64,000 bases of DNA, from NCBI RefSeq assembly GCF_900102035.1, contig NZ_LT629689.1:4835001-4899000 (forward strand), written 5' to 3'. The notes beneath the pieces are model-generated. The model was not told the DNA's origin. It made no database searches and saw only the letters and a program-made list of their open reading frames with translations. Made by a program: the position numbers and the translations under genes. Each line of letters starts with the position of its first letter. Positions within the stretch are counted from its first letter, which is position 1. Positions 26,457-35,152 of the stretch are shown piece after piece. The stretch is from Pseudomonas extremaustralis. Lineage in GTDB: Bacteria; Pseudomonadota; Gammaproteobacteria; Pseudomonadales; Pseudomonadaceae.

Positions 26457-26621
26457 TCAGCCTCGGCCGCGACGACCGAAGAAGAACGATGCGATAAACA
26501 TCACCAGGAAGACGACAAAGAGAATCTTAGCGATACCCGTGGCGGTGCCCGCGATACCACCGAAGCCCAGGACAGCAGCCACAATGGCGATGATCAGAAA
26601 TGTGATTGCCCAACTCAACAT
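26457..26621 (-). CDS. DUF1328 small membrane protein (YtjA-like)
   Basis: A 54-residue protein, [20 protein letters not shown] followed by [20 protein letters not shown] and a positively charged FFFGRRGRG tail: two transmembrane helices with a Gly-rich turn, the DUF1328 pattern. GGAGAATCACC precedes the ATG. Its stop is 2 nt before the ivy start. YtjA-type proteins are often induced by envelope or osmotic stress; the function is unknown. Confidence 0.9.
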   Translation of the reverse strand: MLSWAITFLIIAIVAAVLGFGGIAGTATGIAKILFVVFLVMFIASFFFGRRGRG

Positions 26622-26702
26622 GGTGATTCTCCTTACGCTTCTATAAGAGGTAACAGCGGTAGTGCTGTACGAACGCTCAACACAAGCGCCCGATTTTGTT
26701 GC

Positions 26703-26987
26703 CTAGAAAACCCAACGTTCTTGGGTGGGCAGCTCGCCCAGGCTCGAATCCTGGTCGGCCACACGTAATTGCTTGGCGGCTCCATCGGCAGAAACGCTGC
26801 CGATGGAACTGAAATGAGTCTGGGTCGTCACCGGGCGTTCGAACGACGGGGCTTGCTGCGGACTCTGCTGCCAATGCTGCAGTTGCTGACCGGCAATCAG
26901 CGTGACCATCAGCGCCAGGCTGGCAAACAGGCCTTGCTGCAAGCGTAGTGGCGATAAACGCAGTTGGCTGAGGCTGTGGCGAGTCAT
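26703..26987 (-). CDS. Conserved 94-residue membrane or exported protein, unknown function
   Basis: Starts MTRHSLSQLRLSPLRLQQGL with a basic N-terminus, then one hydrophobic segment (about residues 20-36, LFASLALMVTLIAG), then a polar 55-residue tail rich in Gln and Ser. No cysteine, no recognised domain. GGAGAA lies 7 nt before the ATG. It is the first gene after the sigma-54-type promoter at 27031-27046 and precedes DUF1328 and ivy on the same strand with an 81-nt gap, so all three may share that promoter. Confidence 0.7.
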   Translation of the reverse strand: MTRHSLSQLRLSPLRLQQGLFASLALMVTLIAGQQLQHWQQSPQQAPSFERPVTTQTHFSSIGSVSADGAAKQLRVADQDSSLGELPTQERWVF

Positions 26988-27030
26988 GCTGAAGTTCTCC
27001 CGCGTTCTGATTATTCGTTGGGAAAGCTAT

Positions 27031-27046
27031 TGCAGAGCGCATGCCA
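27031..27046 (-). promoter_or_regulatory. Sigma-54 (RpoN) promoter, reading away from algB
   Basis: Read on the minus strand: AAAGC then TGGCATGCGCTCTGCA. GG (-25/-24) and GC (-13/-12) are separated by exactly 10 nt. The match to mrNrYTGGCACG-N4-TTGCW fails only at the seventh-position C and the first T of TTGC. The predicted start is near 27020, giving a 33-nt leader to the ATG at 26987. Confidence 0.75.
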
Positions 27047-27073
27047 GCTTTTTTGTAAAATAAATATCAATAA

Positions 27074-27086
27074 AATCAATAAGTTA
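27074..27086. promoter_or_regulatory. IHF-type site upstream of the sigma-54 promoter
   Basis: AATCAATAAGTTA fits WATCAANNNNTTR fully, within a 60-bp AT-rich tract (27047-27100). Its centre is about 60 bp upstream of the predicted start at 27020, the usual place for IHF to bend DNA between an enhancer and a sigma-54 promoter. Confidence 0.55.
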
Positions 27087-27140
27087 AATATAAGCGTTTT
27101 GCCAATCACCCAGCATCCTGCACGATGCCCCCCTGTGCGC

Positions 27141-27266
27141 CGTGCGAATTGCACGACGGCCAGTGGTCGGATAAAGGGACATAAAGCGGATATCGAGTTG
27201 CCGAAGTGGCAAGAAGGCATGAAAACGCCAGCAGGCCGGGCTTTGTAGGACGTATGACAGATACGT
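27141..27266. promoter_or_regulatory. Three inverted repeats between the sigma-54 promoter and algB
   Basis: CGTGC-GAATT-GCACG (27141-27155), TTGCC-GAAGT-GGCAA (27198-27212) and ACGTAT-GACAG-ATACGT (27250-27266). Each has perfect arms and a 5-nt spacer. They lie about 120-245 bp upstream of the predicted sigma-54 start, where enhancer sites are normally found, and 100-220 bp upstream of algB. The arm sequences differ from each other, so they need not bind one protein. Confidence 0.4.
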
Positions 27267-27364
27267 GCACGACGCTTCTTTTTATCGATCAGAATCAACC
27301 ATGCAACTTGCCCGATTATTCCGGGACTAAACACCATCATTCATAGTTAAGGAGCGCGGGACAG

Positions 27365-28711
27365 ATGGGATCAGCCAAGGAACTTCAAGGCCGCATTCTT
27401 TTAGTGGATGACGAATCCGCAATCCTGCGCACCTTCCGTTATTGCCTGGAAGATGAAGGCTACACCGTCGCCACCGCCAACAGCGCCGCCCAGGCCGATG
27501 CGCTGATGCAGCGCCAAGTGTTCGACCTGTGCTTCCTTGACCTGCGCCTGGGTGAAGACGATGGCCTGGTGGTGCTGGCGCAGATGCGCATCCAGGCCCC
27601 CTGGATGCGCGTCGTGATCGTGACGGCCCATTCGGCGGTCGATACTGCGGTGGACGCGATACAGGCGGGCGCCGCCGACTACCTGGTAAAACCCTGCAGC
27701 CCCGACCAACTGCGCCTGGCCACCGCCAAGCAGCTGGAGGTGCGCCAACTCTCCGCGCGCCTGGAAGCCTTGGAAGGCGAAGTGCGTCAACCAAAAGACG
27801 GCCTCGACTCTCATAGCCCGTCGATGATGGCGGTGCTGGAAACCGCGCGCCAGGTGGCGGGCACCGACGCCAACATCCTGATCCTGGGCGAGTCCGGTAC
27901 CGGTAAAGGCGAACTGGCTCGCGCCATTCACGGTTGGAGTAAACGGGCGAAGAAATCCTGCGTGACCATCAACTGTCCATCGCTGACAGCAGAACTGATG
28001 GAAAGCGAGCTGTTCGGCCATAGCCGCGGCGCTTTTACCGGTGCCAGCGAGAGCACCTTGGGCCGCGTCAACCAGGCCGACGGCGGTACATTGTTTCTCG
28101 ACGAGATCGGCGATTTTCCCCTCACACTGCAACCTAAGTTGCTGCGTTTTATCCAGGACAAGGAATACGAGCGCGTGGGCGACCCGGTCACCCGCCGCGC
28201 CGATGTGCGCATCCTCGCCGCCACCAACCTGAACCTGGAGGACATGGTGCGCGACGGCCGCTTCCGCGAAGACCTGCTCTATCGCCTCAATGTCATCACC
28301 TTGCACCTGCCGCCGCTGCGCGAACGCAGCGAAGACATACTGACCCTCGCCGACCGCTTCCTGGCGCGCTTCGTCAAGGAATACGCGCGACCGGCACGCG
28401 GCTTCAGTGATGACGCCCGCGAAGCGCTGCTGAACTATCGCTGGCCGGGCAATATCCGCGAGCTGCGCAACGTGGTGGAACGCGCCAGCATTATCTGCCC
28501 TCAGGAAAAAGTCGAAATCATCCACCTCGGCATGGCCGAGCAACCGACCAACAACGCCCCGCGCATCGGCGCCGCACTGAGCCTGGACGAACTGGAAAAA
28601 GCCCACATCGGTGCGGTGCTCGCCACCAGCGATACCCTGGACCAGGCAGCTCGCACCCTCGGTATCGACGCGTCGACCCTGTATCGCAAACGCAAACAGT
28701 ACAACCTGTGA
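27365..28711 (+). CDS. algB: NtrC-family two-component response regulator AlgB
   Basis: A 448-residue regulator paired with KinB; it controls alginate production and other virulence traits in P. aeruginosa. Receiver domain (10-125) with the phospho-acceptor Asp59 in CFLDLRL; AAA+ domain (about 145-380) with Walker A LGESGTGKGELA, the sigma-54 contact loop GAFTGA and Walker B GGTLFLDEIGD; C-terminal Fis-type HTH (LDQAARTLGIDASTLYRKRKQY). All parts needed to activate a sigma-54 promoter are intact. An AAGGAGCGCGG site precedes the ATG. kinB follows 10 nt later. Confidence 0.97.
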   Translation: MGSAKELQGRILLVDDESAILRTFRYCLEDEGYTVATANSAAQADALMQRQVFDLCFLDLRLGEDDGLVVLAQMRIQAPWMRVVIVTAHSAVDTAVDAIQAGAADYLVKPCSPDQLRLATAKQLEVRQLSARLEALEGEVRQPKDGLDSHSPSMMAVLETARQVAGTDANILILGESGTGKGELARAIHGWSKRAKKSCVTINCPSLTAELMESELFGHSRGAFTGASESTLGRVNQADGGTLFLDEIGDFPLTLQPKLLRFIQDKEYERVGDPVTRRADVRILAATNLNLEDMVRDGRFREDLLYRLNVITLHLPPLRERSEDILTLADRFLARFVKEYARPARGFSDDAREALLNYRWPGNIRELRNVVERASIICPQEKVEIIHLGMAEQPTNNAPRIGAALSLDELEKAHIGAVLATSDTLDQAARTLGIDASTLYRKRKQYNL

Positions 28712-28721
28712 GCGGCACCTT

Positions 28722-30509
28722 ATGAAGCTAGCGATGACACTGCGCACTCGATTGTTCCTGAGTATCTCAGCGCTGATTACCGTCGCCCTGCTCGGATTGA
28801 TCCTCGGTCTGGTGAGCGTCATGCAGATGGCCAAGACCCAGGAGTCCTTGATTCGCAGCAACTTCACCACCCTGGACCTGGGGCTCAAGCTGCGCCAGAG
28901 CCTGGGCGACCAGTTGATGATGATGCTGGAGCAGCGCCCCGATCCTGAGGCGCTGAACGTCGCCAAGCAGCACTACTTCGACCTGCTGGACCAAGGTGTC
29001 GCCCACGAACAGCGCAATGGGCAGGGCATCGGTTTCAGCCAGGCCCGAGGCGAGTACCAGAATCTGCTGGAAGCGTTTGACCAATCCCAGCAACCGTCGC
29101 CGCCACCGGGCAGCAAGGAAAAACTCACCGAAACCTTCAACGTACTGCGCAACAGCCTGATCGACGAACACAAGCAGGCGCTGGAAAACATCAGCAACAG
29201 CGAACACAAGTCCCGCGAACGCGCGTTGCTGATCGCCGGTCTGCTGGGTTTGGTGGGGCTCGCGGTGCTGATCATCGGATTTGTCACCGCCCATGGCATC
29301 GCCCGGCGGTTTGGCGGACCGATCGAAGCGCTGGCCAAGGCCGCGGACAAGATCGGGCAGGGCGACTTCGAAGTGACGCTGCCGATCTCTTCGGCGGCCG
29401 AAATGAACCAACTGACCCGTCGCTTCGGCATCATGGCCGAGGCCCTGCGCCAACATCAGGCGACCAATATCGATGAACTGCTAGCCGGCCAGCAGCGCCT
29501 GCAAGCGGTGCTCGACAGCATCGATGACGGCCTGCTGATGATCGACCGCGAAGGCCGCCTGGAACACCTCAACCCCGTCGCACAGCGCCAACTGGGCTGG
29601 GATGAAGATCGTCTCGGCCAGGGATTGGGCGAGGCACTGGTGCGTCCGGAACTGGACGAACAACTGCGACTGGTGCTGCGTGGCGGTAACCTGGAACGGG
29701 CCCCCGATGACCTGGAAGTGGAAGTCGAGGGCGAACTGCGCTTGCTGACCTACAGCCTTACGCCCGTCAGTCATACCCAGGGACATATTCTCGGGGCGGT
29801 GATGGTGCTGCATGACGTCACCGAACAGCGCGCCTTCGAACGGGTGCGCAGCGAGTTCGTATTGCGCGCCTCCCATGAGCTGCGCACGCCGGTGACCGGT
29901 ATGCATATGGCGTTCGGGTTGTTCCGCGAGCGGGCGAAGTTCCCCGCCGACTCCCGTGAAGCGGACTTGCTGGATACGGTCAATGAAGAGATGCAGCGCC
30001 TGATGCAGTTGATCAACGACTTGCTCAACTTCTCGCGCTACCAGAACGGCCTGCAGAAACTGACCCTGGGGCCGTGCGACGTCATCGACCTGCTTGAACA
30101 CGCCCGTGCGCGCTTCCTGGAGCAAGCCAACACGCAACATATCGAACTGCTGGTAGAAGCCCAATCCGACCTGCCGCGGCTCTATGCCGATCAGCCGCAA
30201 CTGGAACGGGTACTCGACAACCTACTGGGCAACGCCCTGCGCCACACCGCCGAAGGCGGGCAGATTCGCCTGCAGGCGCGTCGCCATGGTGAACGGGTGA
30301 TTATCAGCGTCGAGGACAACGGCGAGGGTATTGCCTACGGACAGCAGGGACGGATCTTCGAGCCCTTCGTCCAGGTCGGTCGCAAGAAAGGCGGTGCCGG
30401 CCTGGGGCTGGCGTTGTGCAAGGAGATCGTGCAATTGCACGGCGGCCGCATGGGCGTGTATTCGCGGCCGGGGCAGGGCACCCAGTTCTATATGGCGCTG
30501 CCCCTTTAG
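28722..30509 (+). CDS. kinB: Sensor histidine kinase KinB
   Basis: A 595-residue membrane kinase, partner of AlgB. TM1 (about 12-34), periplasmic sensor region (35-165), TM2 (about 168-189), HAMP (about 190-245, GGPIEALAKAADKIGQGDFEV), PAS (about 255-370), HisKA with the phospho-acceptor His385 in RASHELRTP, and HATPase (LLGNALRHTAEGG, VEDNGEGI, GGAGLGLALC). His385 and the nearby Pro match the residues studied in P. aeruginosa KinB. ATG 28722 is chosen; the upstream extension of the frame runs inside algB. Likely co-transcribed with algB. Confidence 0.96.
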   Translation: MKLAMTLRTRLFLSISALITVALLGLILGLVSVMQMAKTQESLIRSNFTTLDLGLKLRQSLGDQLMMMLEQRPDPEALNVAKQHYFDLLDQGVAHEQRNGQGIGFSQARGEYQNLLEAFDQSQQPSPPPGSKEKLTETFNVLRNSLIDEHKQALENISNSEHKSRERALLIAGLLGLVGLAVLIIGFVTAHGIARRFGGPIEALAKAADKIGQGDFEVTLPISSAAEMNQLTRRFGIMAEALRQHQATNIDELLAGQQRLQAVLDSIDDGLLMIDREGRLEHLNPVAQRQLGWDEDRLGQGLGEALVRPELDEQLRLVLRGGNLERAPDDLEVEVEGELRLLTYSLTPVSHTQGHILGAVMVLHDVTEQRAFERVRSEFVLRASHELRTPVTGMHMAFGLFRERAKFPADSREADLLDTVNEEMQRLMQLINDLLNFSRYQNGLQKLTLGPCDVIDLLEHARARFLEQANTQHIELLVEAQSDLPRLYADQPQLERVLDNLLGNALRHTAEGGQIRLQARRHGERVIISVEDNGEGIAYGQQGRIFEPFVQVGRKKGGAGLGLALCKEIVQLHGGRMGVYSRPGQGTQFYMALPL

Positions 30510-30520
30510 GAACCGCCTTT

Positions 30521-30542
30521 TGTGGCGAGGGCGCTTGCTCCT
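30521..30542. repeat. Degenerate REP at the kinB/ampDh2 convergent junction
   Basis: TGTGGCGAGGGCGCTTGCTC with an imperfect palindrome in the 37-bp gap, resembling a decayed copy of the type B REP. Confidence 0.45.
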
Positions 30543-30546
30543 GCAA

Positions 30547-31323
30547 TTAACGCCGGTTCAATGCCCGCAAGATCGCAGCACTTTCGGCATCCGGCGTGCC
30601 ATCAAACAGCGACGGGCGGAAATGCATCTGGAACGCGGCAATCACGTGACGCGTGGCAACATCCAGCTCACCGGTCTGAGGGGTCTGGTAGCCCAGACGG
30701 GCCAACTCTTCCTGGAACCAGGTAATGCTCGGCAGCTCCGTGGCGTACTGCGCCTTGAAGCGCGCAACGGCCTGGGCCTCGGGCCACATGCCCAACCCTT
30801 CGGCAGCCAAGCGTTTCCAGGGGAACAACGGACCGGGGTCCAGCTTGCGCAGTGGCGCGATGTCGCTGTGACCAATGATGTTCTTGGGGTCGATGCCATT
30901 ACGCTTGCTGATGTCCTTGAGCAGCACCACCAACGATTTCACCTGCGCTTCTGAATACGGGTACCACAAGCGCCCGGTCGGGGTGTCCTTGTAGCCAGGG
31001 TTCACAATCTCGATACCGATGGAGCTGGAGTTGAGCCAGGTGCGGCCCATCCACTCGCTTTCCCCGGCATGCCAGGCGCGCTGGCTTTCATCAACCAGCT
31101 TGTAAATGGTGGCGGAGGCGTCGTCGCCGATCAGGTAATGGCTGCTGACCTGGCCATGGGTGAGCAGCGCCAGGGAGCGGTCGAGGCTGGCCGAGGTGTA
31201 GTGGACGACCACGAACTGCACGCGGTTGTCGTAGTTCACCGAGGGGTGGCGGGTATCGAATCGAGGGCCGCTGGCGCAGCCCGAGAGCAGGAGAAAAACA
31301 AAGGCGAAGTACAAGGATTTCAT
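30547..31323 (-). CDS. ampDh2: N-acetylmuramoyl-L-alanine amidase, lipoprotein (AmpDh2 type)
   Basis: A 258-residue peptidoglycan amidase. Lipobox LLSGC at Cys16; Amidase_2 domain (about 30-170) with zinc ligands His41 (VVVHYTSAS), His152 and Asp162 (GHSDIAPLRKLDPG), and Glu105 (IGIEIVNPG); C-terminal peptidoglycan-binding helical domain (about 190-258). AmpDh2 cleaves muropeptides from outside the inner membrane and sits beside kinB in P. aeruginosa as here. ATG 31323 is preferred over TTG 31335 because it starts the signal sequence directly. Confidence 0.92.
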   Translation of the reverse strand: MKSLYFAFVFLLLSGCASGPRFDTRHPSVNYDNRVQFVVVHYTSASLDRSLALLTHGQVSSHYLIGDDASATIYKLVDESQRAWHAGESEWMGRTWLNSSSIGIEIVNPGYKDTPTGRLWYPYSEAQVKSLVVLLKDISKRNGIDPKNIIGHSDIAPLRKLDPGPLFPWKRLAAEGLGMWPEAQAVARFKAQYATELPSITWFQEELARLGYQTPQTGELDVATRHVIAAFQMHFRPSLFDGTPDAESAAILRALNRR

Positions 31324-31411
31324 GGCGGAAGGCAATACACAGAAGAGAGTAATGCAACAGTGTAACGTACCGTTTATGGCTCGGCGGTCAAATTACAAAA
31401 TGGCACATCTT

Positions 31412-33463
31412 TTAAGCCGCCTGCACTTGGTTGCGCCCCGCAGCCTTGGCCCGATACAACGCCGCGTCGGCACGCTTGAGTGCCACATCGCTGCGTTCTC
31501 CCGGCTGGAACTGCGCCACCCCCATGGACACGGTGATCGTCACCGGCTCCCCCTTGAAGTGAAACGGGCACGCTTCGATCGCCGCGCGCAACACCTCGCC
31601 CGCGGCCAGCGCATCCGTCAGCGATGAGTTGGGCATCAACATTACAAACTCTTCACCGCCGAAGCGCGCAATGAAGTCGCTTGCGCGCAGACGCTTGCGC
31701 AGCACGCTGGCGATAATTTTCAGCACCTTGTCGCCGGCCAGGTGGCCATAACCGTCATTGATGCGCTTGAAGTGGTCCAGATCGAGCATCGCCAGCGACA
31801 GGCTGTTGCCGCGCTGGTGCCAAAGGTTGACCTCCTGATCGAGGCGCTCGCTCCAGGCTGCGCGGTTTGGCAGGCCGGTGAGCGGGTCGAGCAGTGCTTT
31901 CTGGCGTTGTACCTCCAGGTGCTCGCGATAACCCTGGGCCTCCTGCTCCATGTTGGAAACGCGCTCGGCCAGCCCTTTCAGGCGCGCCGCCACTTCCTGC
32001 TCGCGCTGGTCTCGTTGCTGCTGGTGCTCGTCCATCGTGCCGAGCAAGCCTTCCAGATGGCTTTCCAATACATGCTTGAGGCTGTCCAGGTCGGCAGCCT
32101 CCTGCACGCTGCTTTGCATGCCATCCACCTGTTCGCGGATCTGCGTATCCAGCTCCCTGGCGGCGGAACGACTGTCGGCATGGTCGTCACTGGCGATCTG
32201 CAAGTGCCCCTGGAACGCTTCAAGGCGCTCGTTGAGTTGCTTGAGATACGCCTCGAACTCATGCTGGCCGCTGTCGGTGACGGCCAGCATCAACACCGCC
32301 AGGTCATCGAGGATCGGCAACAATTCGTACCAGTTCAAACCATGGGCCAGACGCTCGCGCATGGCTTCGGCCTGGGGCCGATGGCGCTCAGGCAAAGACA
32401 GGTCTTCCAGCAAACCGAGCAGGGTACCTTCGATGTGCTTGGCCACGGAGCTGTAGGAAGGCTCCGGCGAATCGGGCAAAGAATACAGGCCACCGGATAG
32501 CAGCTCATCGGGGTCAGGCTCCTGCGCCTCAAGCACAGGAGGCAGTGACAGGCTGCCGATGACCGTCTCATCGGGCGTATCACGCTGAACCACAGGTGCC
32601 TCGATAAAGGCGGCGAGGGCGCTCTCGGGCGCGGTTTTCTCTGCCTGAGGCTCGGGCTTCCCGGGCTCGACACCTGCGACGGGAACCTCAACCGGCGCCA
32701 CCTGAGCCGGGGCCTCGTAGACGAACGTTTCGCTGGCAACCCCGACATTGGCCGGTGCTGCAGGCTCAGGCTGCGGGGTAACCGGCGCTTGAGGCTGTGG
32801 CGCAAAGGCACGCAGCGCGAGTGCCAGTTCCTCGGATTGTTCGGGCGCCTGAGGCTCGACGACAGGTTTGGCCGCGACAGGTTGCGGGGCCGGGATGGGA
32901 GCCGGCTCACTTGCCGCCGTCTCAGTCGCCACTTCCTTGGTCCCAAACAGGCGCTGCAAGAGCCCAGGACCGGGGCGCGTGGTTTCGCCGTCCGGTTCCA
33001 GGTTATTCAGCGCCTGCCCTTGCAGACCGCTCAACTCGCTGAGCAACAGAGGGATCTCGCGGGCCTGGCTGACTCGCCCGTCCAACTGCTTGGCAAAGGT
33101 TTTCAGCGGCCGCGCGACCTCACGTGGCAGCGGCAGTTTTTGCAATTGGGTGACCAGGGCGGTCAGCGCGGTGTTGATCTGCTCCACACGGGTTTCGCGA
33201 CGCTGCTCCGAATCCAGCACGGCTTTTTCCAGGCGCGGCAGCAAGGCGGTAAGGGCCGCATCCATATCATCCGTGCGGACAACTTCACGCATTTCCTTCA
33301 TGCATTGATCGACCGCGCGGTCGGTCCCTTCAGCCGCCAGCGTGCTGCGCACCAGACCACGGCGCAGCAGGTCGAGCCGGGCAGCCCAACGGCGTTCGAG
33401 CTTCTCTTGTTGCTCGATACTTTGCAGGTATTTTTCTTTCCAGCGCTGGGCGTCGTCGCTCAT
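31412..33463 (-). CDS. dgcH: Diguanylate cyclase with coiled-coil N-terminus
   Basis: A 683-residue cytoplasmic c-di-GMP synthase. The C-terminal GGDEF domain (about 520-683) has GGEEF at 602-606 and the inhibitory RxxD site (RASD, 593-596) nine residues before it, so product inhibition is expected. The rest is a helical N-terminal part (1-160), a long low-complexity Ala/Pro/Glu linker (about 180-290) and coiled-coil (about 400-520). No transmembrane segment. Its neighbourhood matches P. aeruginosa dgcH; the symbol is by synteny. ATG 33463 overlaps the upstream EEP gene stop by 4 nt. Confidence 0.88.
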   Translation of the reverse strand: MSDDAQRWKEKYLQSIEQQEKLERRWAARLDLLRRGLVRSTLAAEGTDRAVDQCMKEMREVVRTDDMDAALTALLPRLEKAVLDSEQRRETRVEQINTALTALVTQLQKLPLPREVARPLKTFAKQLDGRVSQAREIPLLLSELSGLQGQALNNLEPDGETTRPGPGLLQRLFGTKEVATETAASEPAPIPAPQPVAAKPVVEPQAPEQSEELALALRAFAPQPQAPVTPQPEPAAPANVGVASETFVYEAPAQVAPVEVPVAGVEPGKPEPQAEKTAPESALAAFIEAPVVQRDTPDETVIGSLSLPPVLEAQEPDPDELLSGGLYSLPDSPEPSYSSVAKHIEGTLLGLLEDLSLPERHRPQAEAMRERLAHGLNWYELLPILDDLAVLMLAVTDSGQHEFEAYLKQLNERLEAFQGHLQIASDDHADSRSAARELDTQIREQVDGMQSSVQEAADLDSLKHVLESHLEGLLGTMDEHQQQRDQREQEVAARLKGLAERVSNMEQEAQGYREHLEVQRQKALLDPLTGLPNRAAWSERLDQEVNLWHQRGNSLSLAMLDLDHFKRINDGYGHLAGDKVLKIIASVLRKRLRASDFIARFGGEEFVMLMPNSSLTDALAAGEVLRAAIEACPFHFKGEPVTITVSMGVAQFQPGERSDVALKRADAALYRAKAAGRNQVQAA

Positions 33464-34338
33464 GCAAGGGGTCCGCGAGGGCCTGGGCTCAACGCGGGCA
33501 ATGCATCAGCCGAGAGCGAACCCGGCAGACGAATCTCTACCGCGACCGGCAGGTGATCGGAGATGGGCTGCGCCAGAACCTGCACGCTTTCGAGCGTGAG
33601 GGTCGGGCTTAGCAGGATATGGTCAAGACAGCGTTGCGGACGCCAGCTGGGAAACGTGGCTTCGACTTGCGGTGCCAGGAGCCCAAGGTCGCGCAACGGG
33701 GAATTCAGCAACAGGTCGTTGGCATGGGTGTTCATGTCCCCCATCAATACCTGGTGCTTGTAATTGCCAATCAGCTCGCGGATGTAGGCCAGCTGCAGGG
33801 TGCGGGCACGTGCACCCAGCGCCAGGTGCATCATCACCACCACCAAGGCTTCAGGGCCTTCGCCAAAACGCACGAGGATTGCCCCCCGGCCCTTGGGGCC
33901 TGGCAAGGGATGATCCTCGATGGCCGATGGCTTCAAGCGACTGAGCACGCCATTGCTGTGCTGCGCCAGGCGCCCGAGGTTGCGATTGAGTTGTTGGTAC
34001 CAATAGGGGAAGGCACCCAGTTGGGCCAGATGCTCCACCTGGTTGATATAGCCGGAGCGCATGCTGCCGCCGTCGGCTTCCTGCAGGGCAACCAGGTCGA
34101 AGTCATTCAACAGGTTGCCGATCTTTTGCAGGTTGTCGGCACGCCCCTGGTGGGGCAGCAGGTGCTGCCAGCCACGGGTGAGGTAGTGCCGGTATTTTTC
34201 GGTACTGATGCCTACCTGAATATTGAAGCTGAGCAATCGCAGACGACTGTCCTGCGCCAGTCCCGTGGATTCCAGGTGATGTTCGTTGACCTGCGGATCA
34301 CGCAGGCCGACAACGCGTTCGGTACGCCAGCGGCGCAT
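33460..34338 (-). CDS. Endonuclease/exonuclease/phosphatase (EEP) family protein
   Basis: A 292-residue EEP-fold enzyme. LRLLSFNIQVG carries the first catalytic Asn; DLVALQEADGG the Glu; LMGDMNTHAND the Asp/Asn pair; SDHLPVAVEIR the final Asp-His. All metal-site motifs are intact, so a phosphodiesterase or nuclease activity is likely, but the substrate is not known. There is no signal peptide. It is translationally coupled to the diguanylate cyclase by an ATGA overlap and is preceded by dsbA at 10 nt. Confidence 0.86.
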   Translation of the reverse strand: MRRWRTERVVGLRDPQVNEHHLESTGLAQDSRLRLLSFNIQVGISTEKYRHYLTRGWQHLLPHQGRADNLQKIGNLLNDFDLVALQEADGGSMRSGYINQVEHLAQLGAFPYWYQQLNRNLGRLAQHSNGVLSRLKPSAIEDHPLPGPKGRGAILVRFGEGPEALVVVMMHLALGARARTLQLAYIRELIGNYKHQVLMGDMNTHANDLLLNSPLRDLGLLAPQVEATFPSWRPQRCLDHILLSPTLTLESVQVLAQPISDHLPVAVEIRLPGSLSADALPALSPGPRGPLA

Positions 34339-34348
34339 GGCGGGCCCC

Positions 34349-34984
34349 TTACTTGGCTGCCCGTTCTTTGGCGATCAACTGGTCGGCGACGTTGAGGGTC
34401 TGCTCAGGACCACCGGAGGTGCCCAGGTCGAAACGGTATTTGCCGTTGACGATCATGGTCGGTACGCCTTGCACGCCATACTTCTGCGCCAGCTCCTTGG
34501 CTTGCTTGATCTGGCCTTGGATGGCGAAGGAGTTGAAGGTGGCCAGGAACTTGTCCTTGTCGACACCTTGGGTAGCGACGAAGTCAGCCATATCCTCAGG
34601 CTTGGTCAGACGCTTGCCTTGTTTCTGGATGGCGTCGAATACCGCGTTATGGACCTTGTGCTCCACCCCCATGGCTTCCAGGGTCAGGAACAACTGGCCG
34701 TGGGCATCCCACGCGCCGCCGAACATGGCAGGGATACGCTTGAAGTTCACGTCGGAAGGGAGTTTTTCGACCCATGGATTGATGGTCGGTTCAAAAGCGT
34801 AGCAATGCGGGCAACCGTACCAGAACAGCTCCACCACTTCGATCTTGCCCGGTACCGATACGGCAACAGGGTTGGCCAATTCAACGTAGGTTTTACCGGC
34901 TTCAAGCGGCACATCGGCGGCTTGTGCGGTGATGCCGAAGAGGCTGGCAGTGACGAGAGCGGCGCTGAGGATCAGATTACGCAT
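34349..34984 (-). CDS. dsbA: Thiol:disulfide interchange protein DsbA
   Basis: A 211-residue periplasmic oxidase that makes disulfide bonds in exported proteins. Signal peptide (about 1-22, ending AQA-AD); thioredoxin fold with active site CPHC at residues 58-61 (ELFWYGCPHCYAFEP) and the cis-Pro loop GVQGVPTMIVNGKY. Length is normal. First gene before the EEP and diguanylate cyclase genes; TAGGAGTAAAGC precedes the ATG. Confidence 0.96.
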   Translation of the reverse strand: MRNLILSAALVTASLFGITAQAADVPLEAGKTYVELANPVAVSVPGKIEVVELFWYGCPHCYAFEPTINPWVEKLPSDVNFKRIPAMFGGAWDAHGQLFLTLEAMGVEHKVHNAVFDAIQKQGKRLTKPEDMADFVATQGVDKDKFLATFNSFAIQGQIKQAKELAQKYGVQGVPTMIVNGKYRFDLGTSGGPEQTLNVADQLIAKERAAK

Positions 34985-35079
34985 GCTTTACTCCTAGACA
35001 AATAAAGTCGCCTCACGCGACCTTTGTTGTGACAGGTCCACGGGGGCATGAGTTCGTTAGTGTAACGGCACCGGCCACA

Positions 35080-35107
35080 AAAAAGGGCGGCCTGGGCCAC
35101 CCTTTTT
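35080..35107 (-). terminator. Terminator after cytochrome c4 gene
   Basis: AAAAAGGG-C-GGCC-TG-GGCC-A-CCCTTTTT, a strong hairpin with T runs in both directions, located between dsbA and the cc4 gene. Confidence 0.8.
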
Positions 35108-35152
35108 ATGCTTGCATCACGGGATTAATCGAGTGTTAACGTTGCGCCTCGA

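Noticed and set aside
27011..27340. Minus-strand frame of 109 codons in the algB upstream gap
   Set aside because: It spans the sigma-54 promoter, IHF site and inverted repeats, and its composition does not resemble the neighbouring genes.
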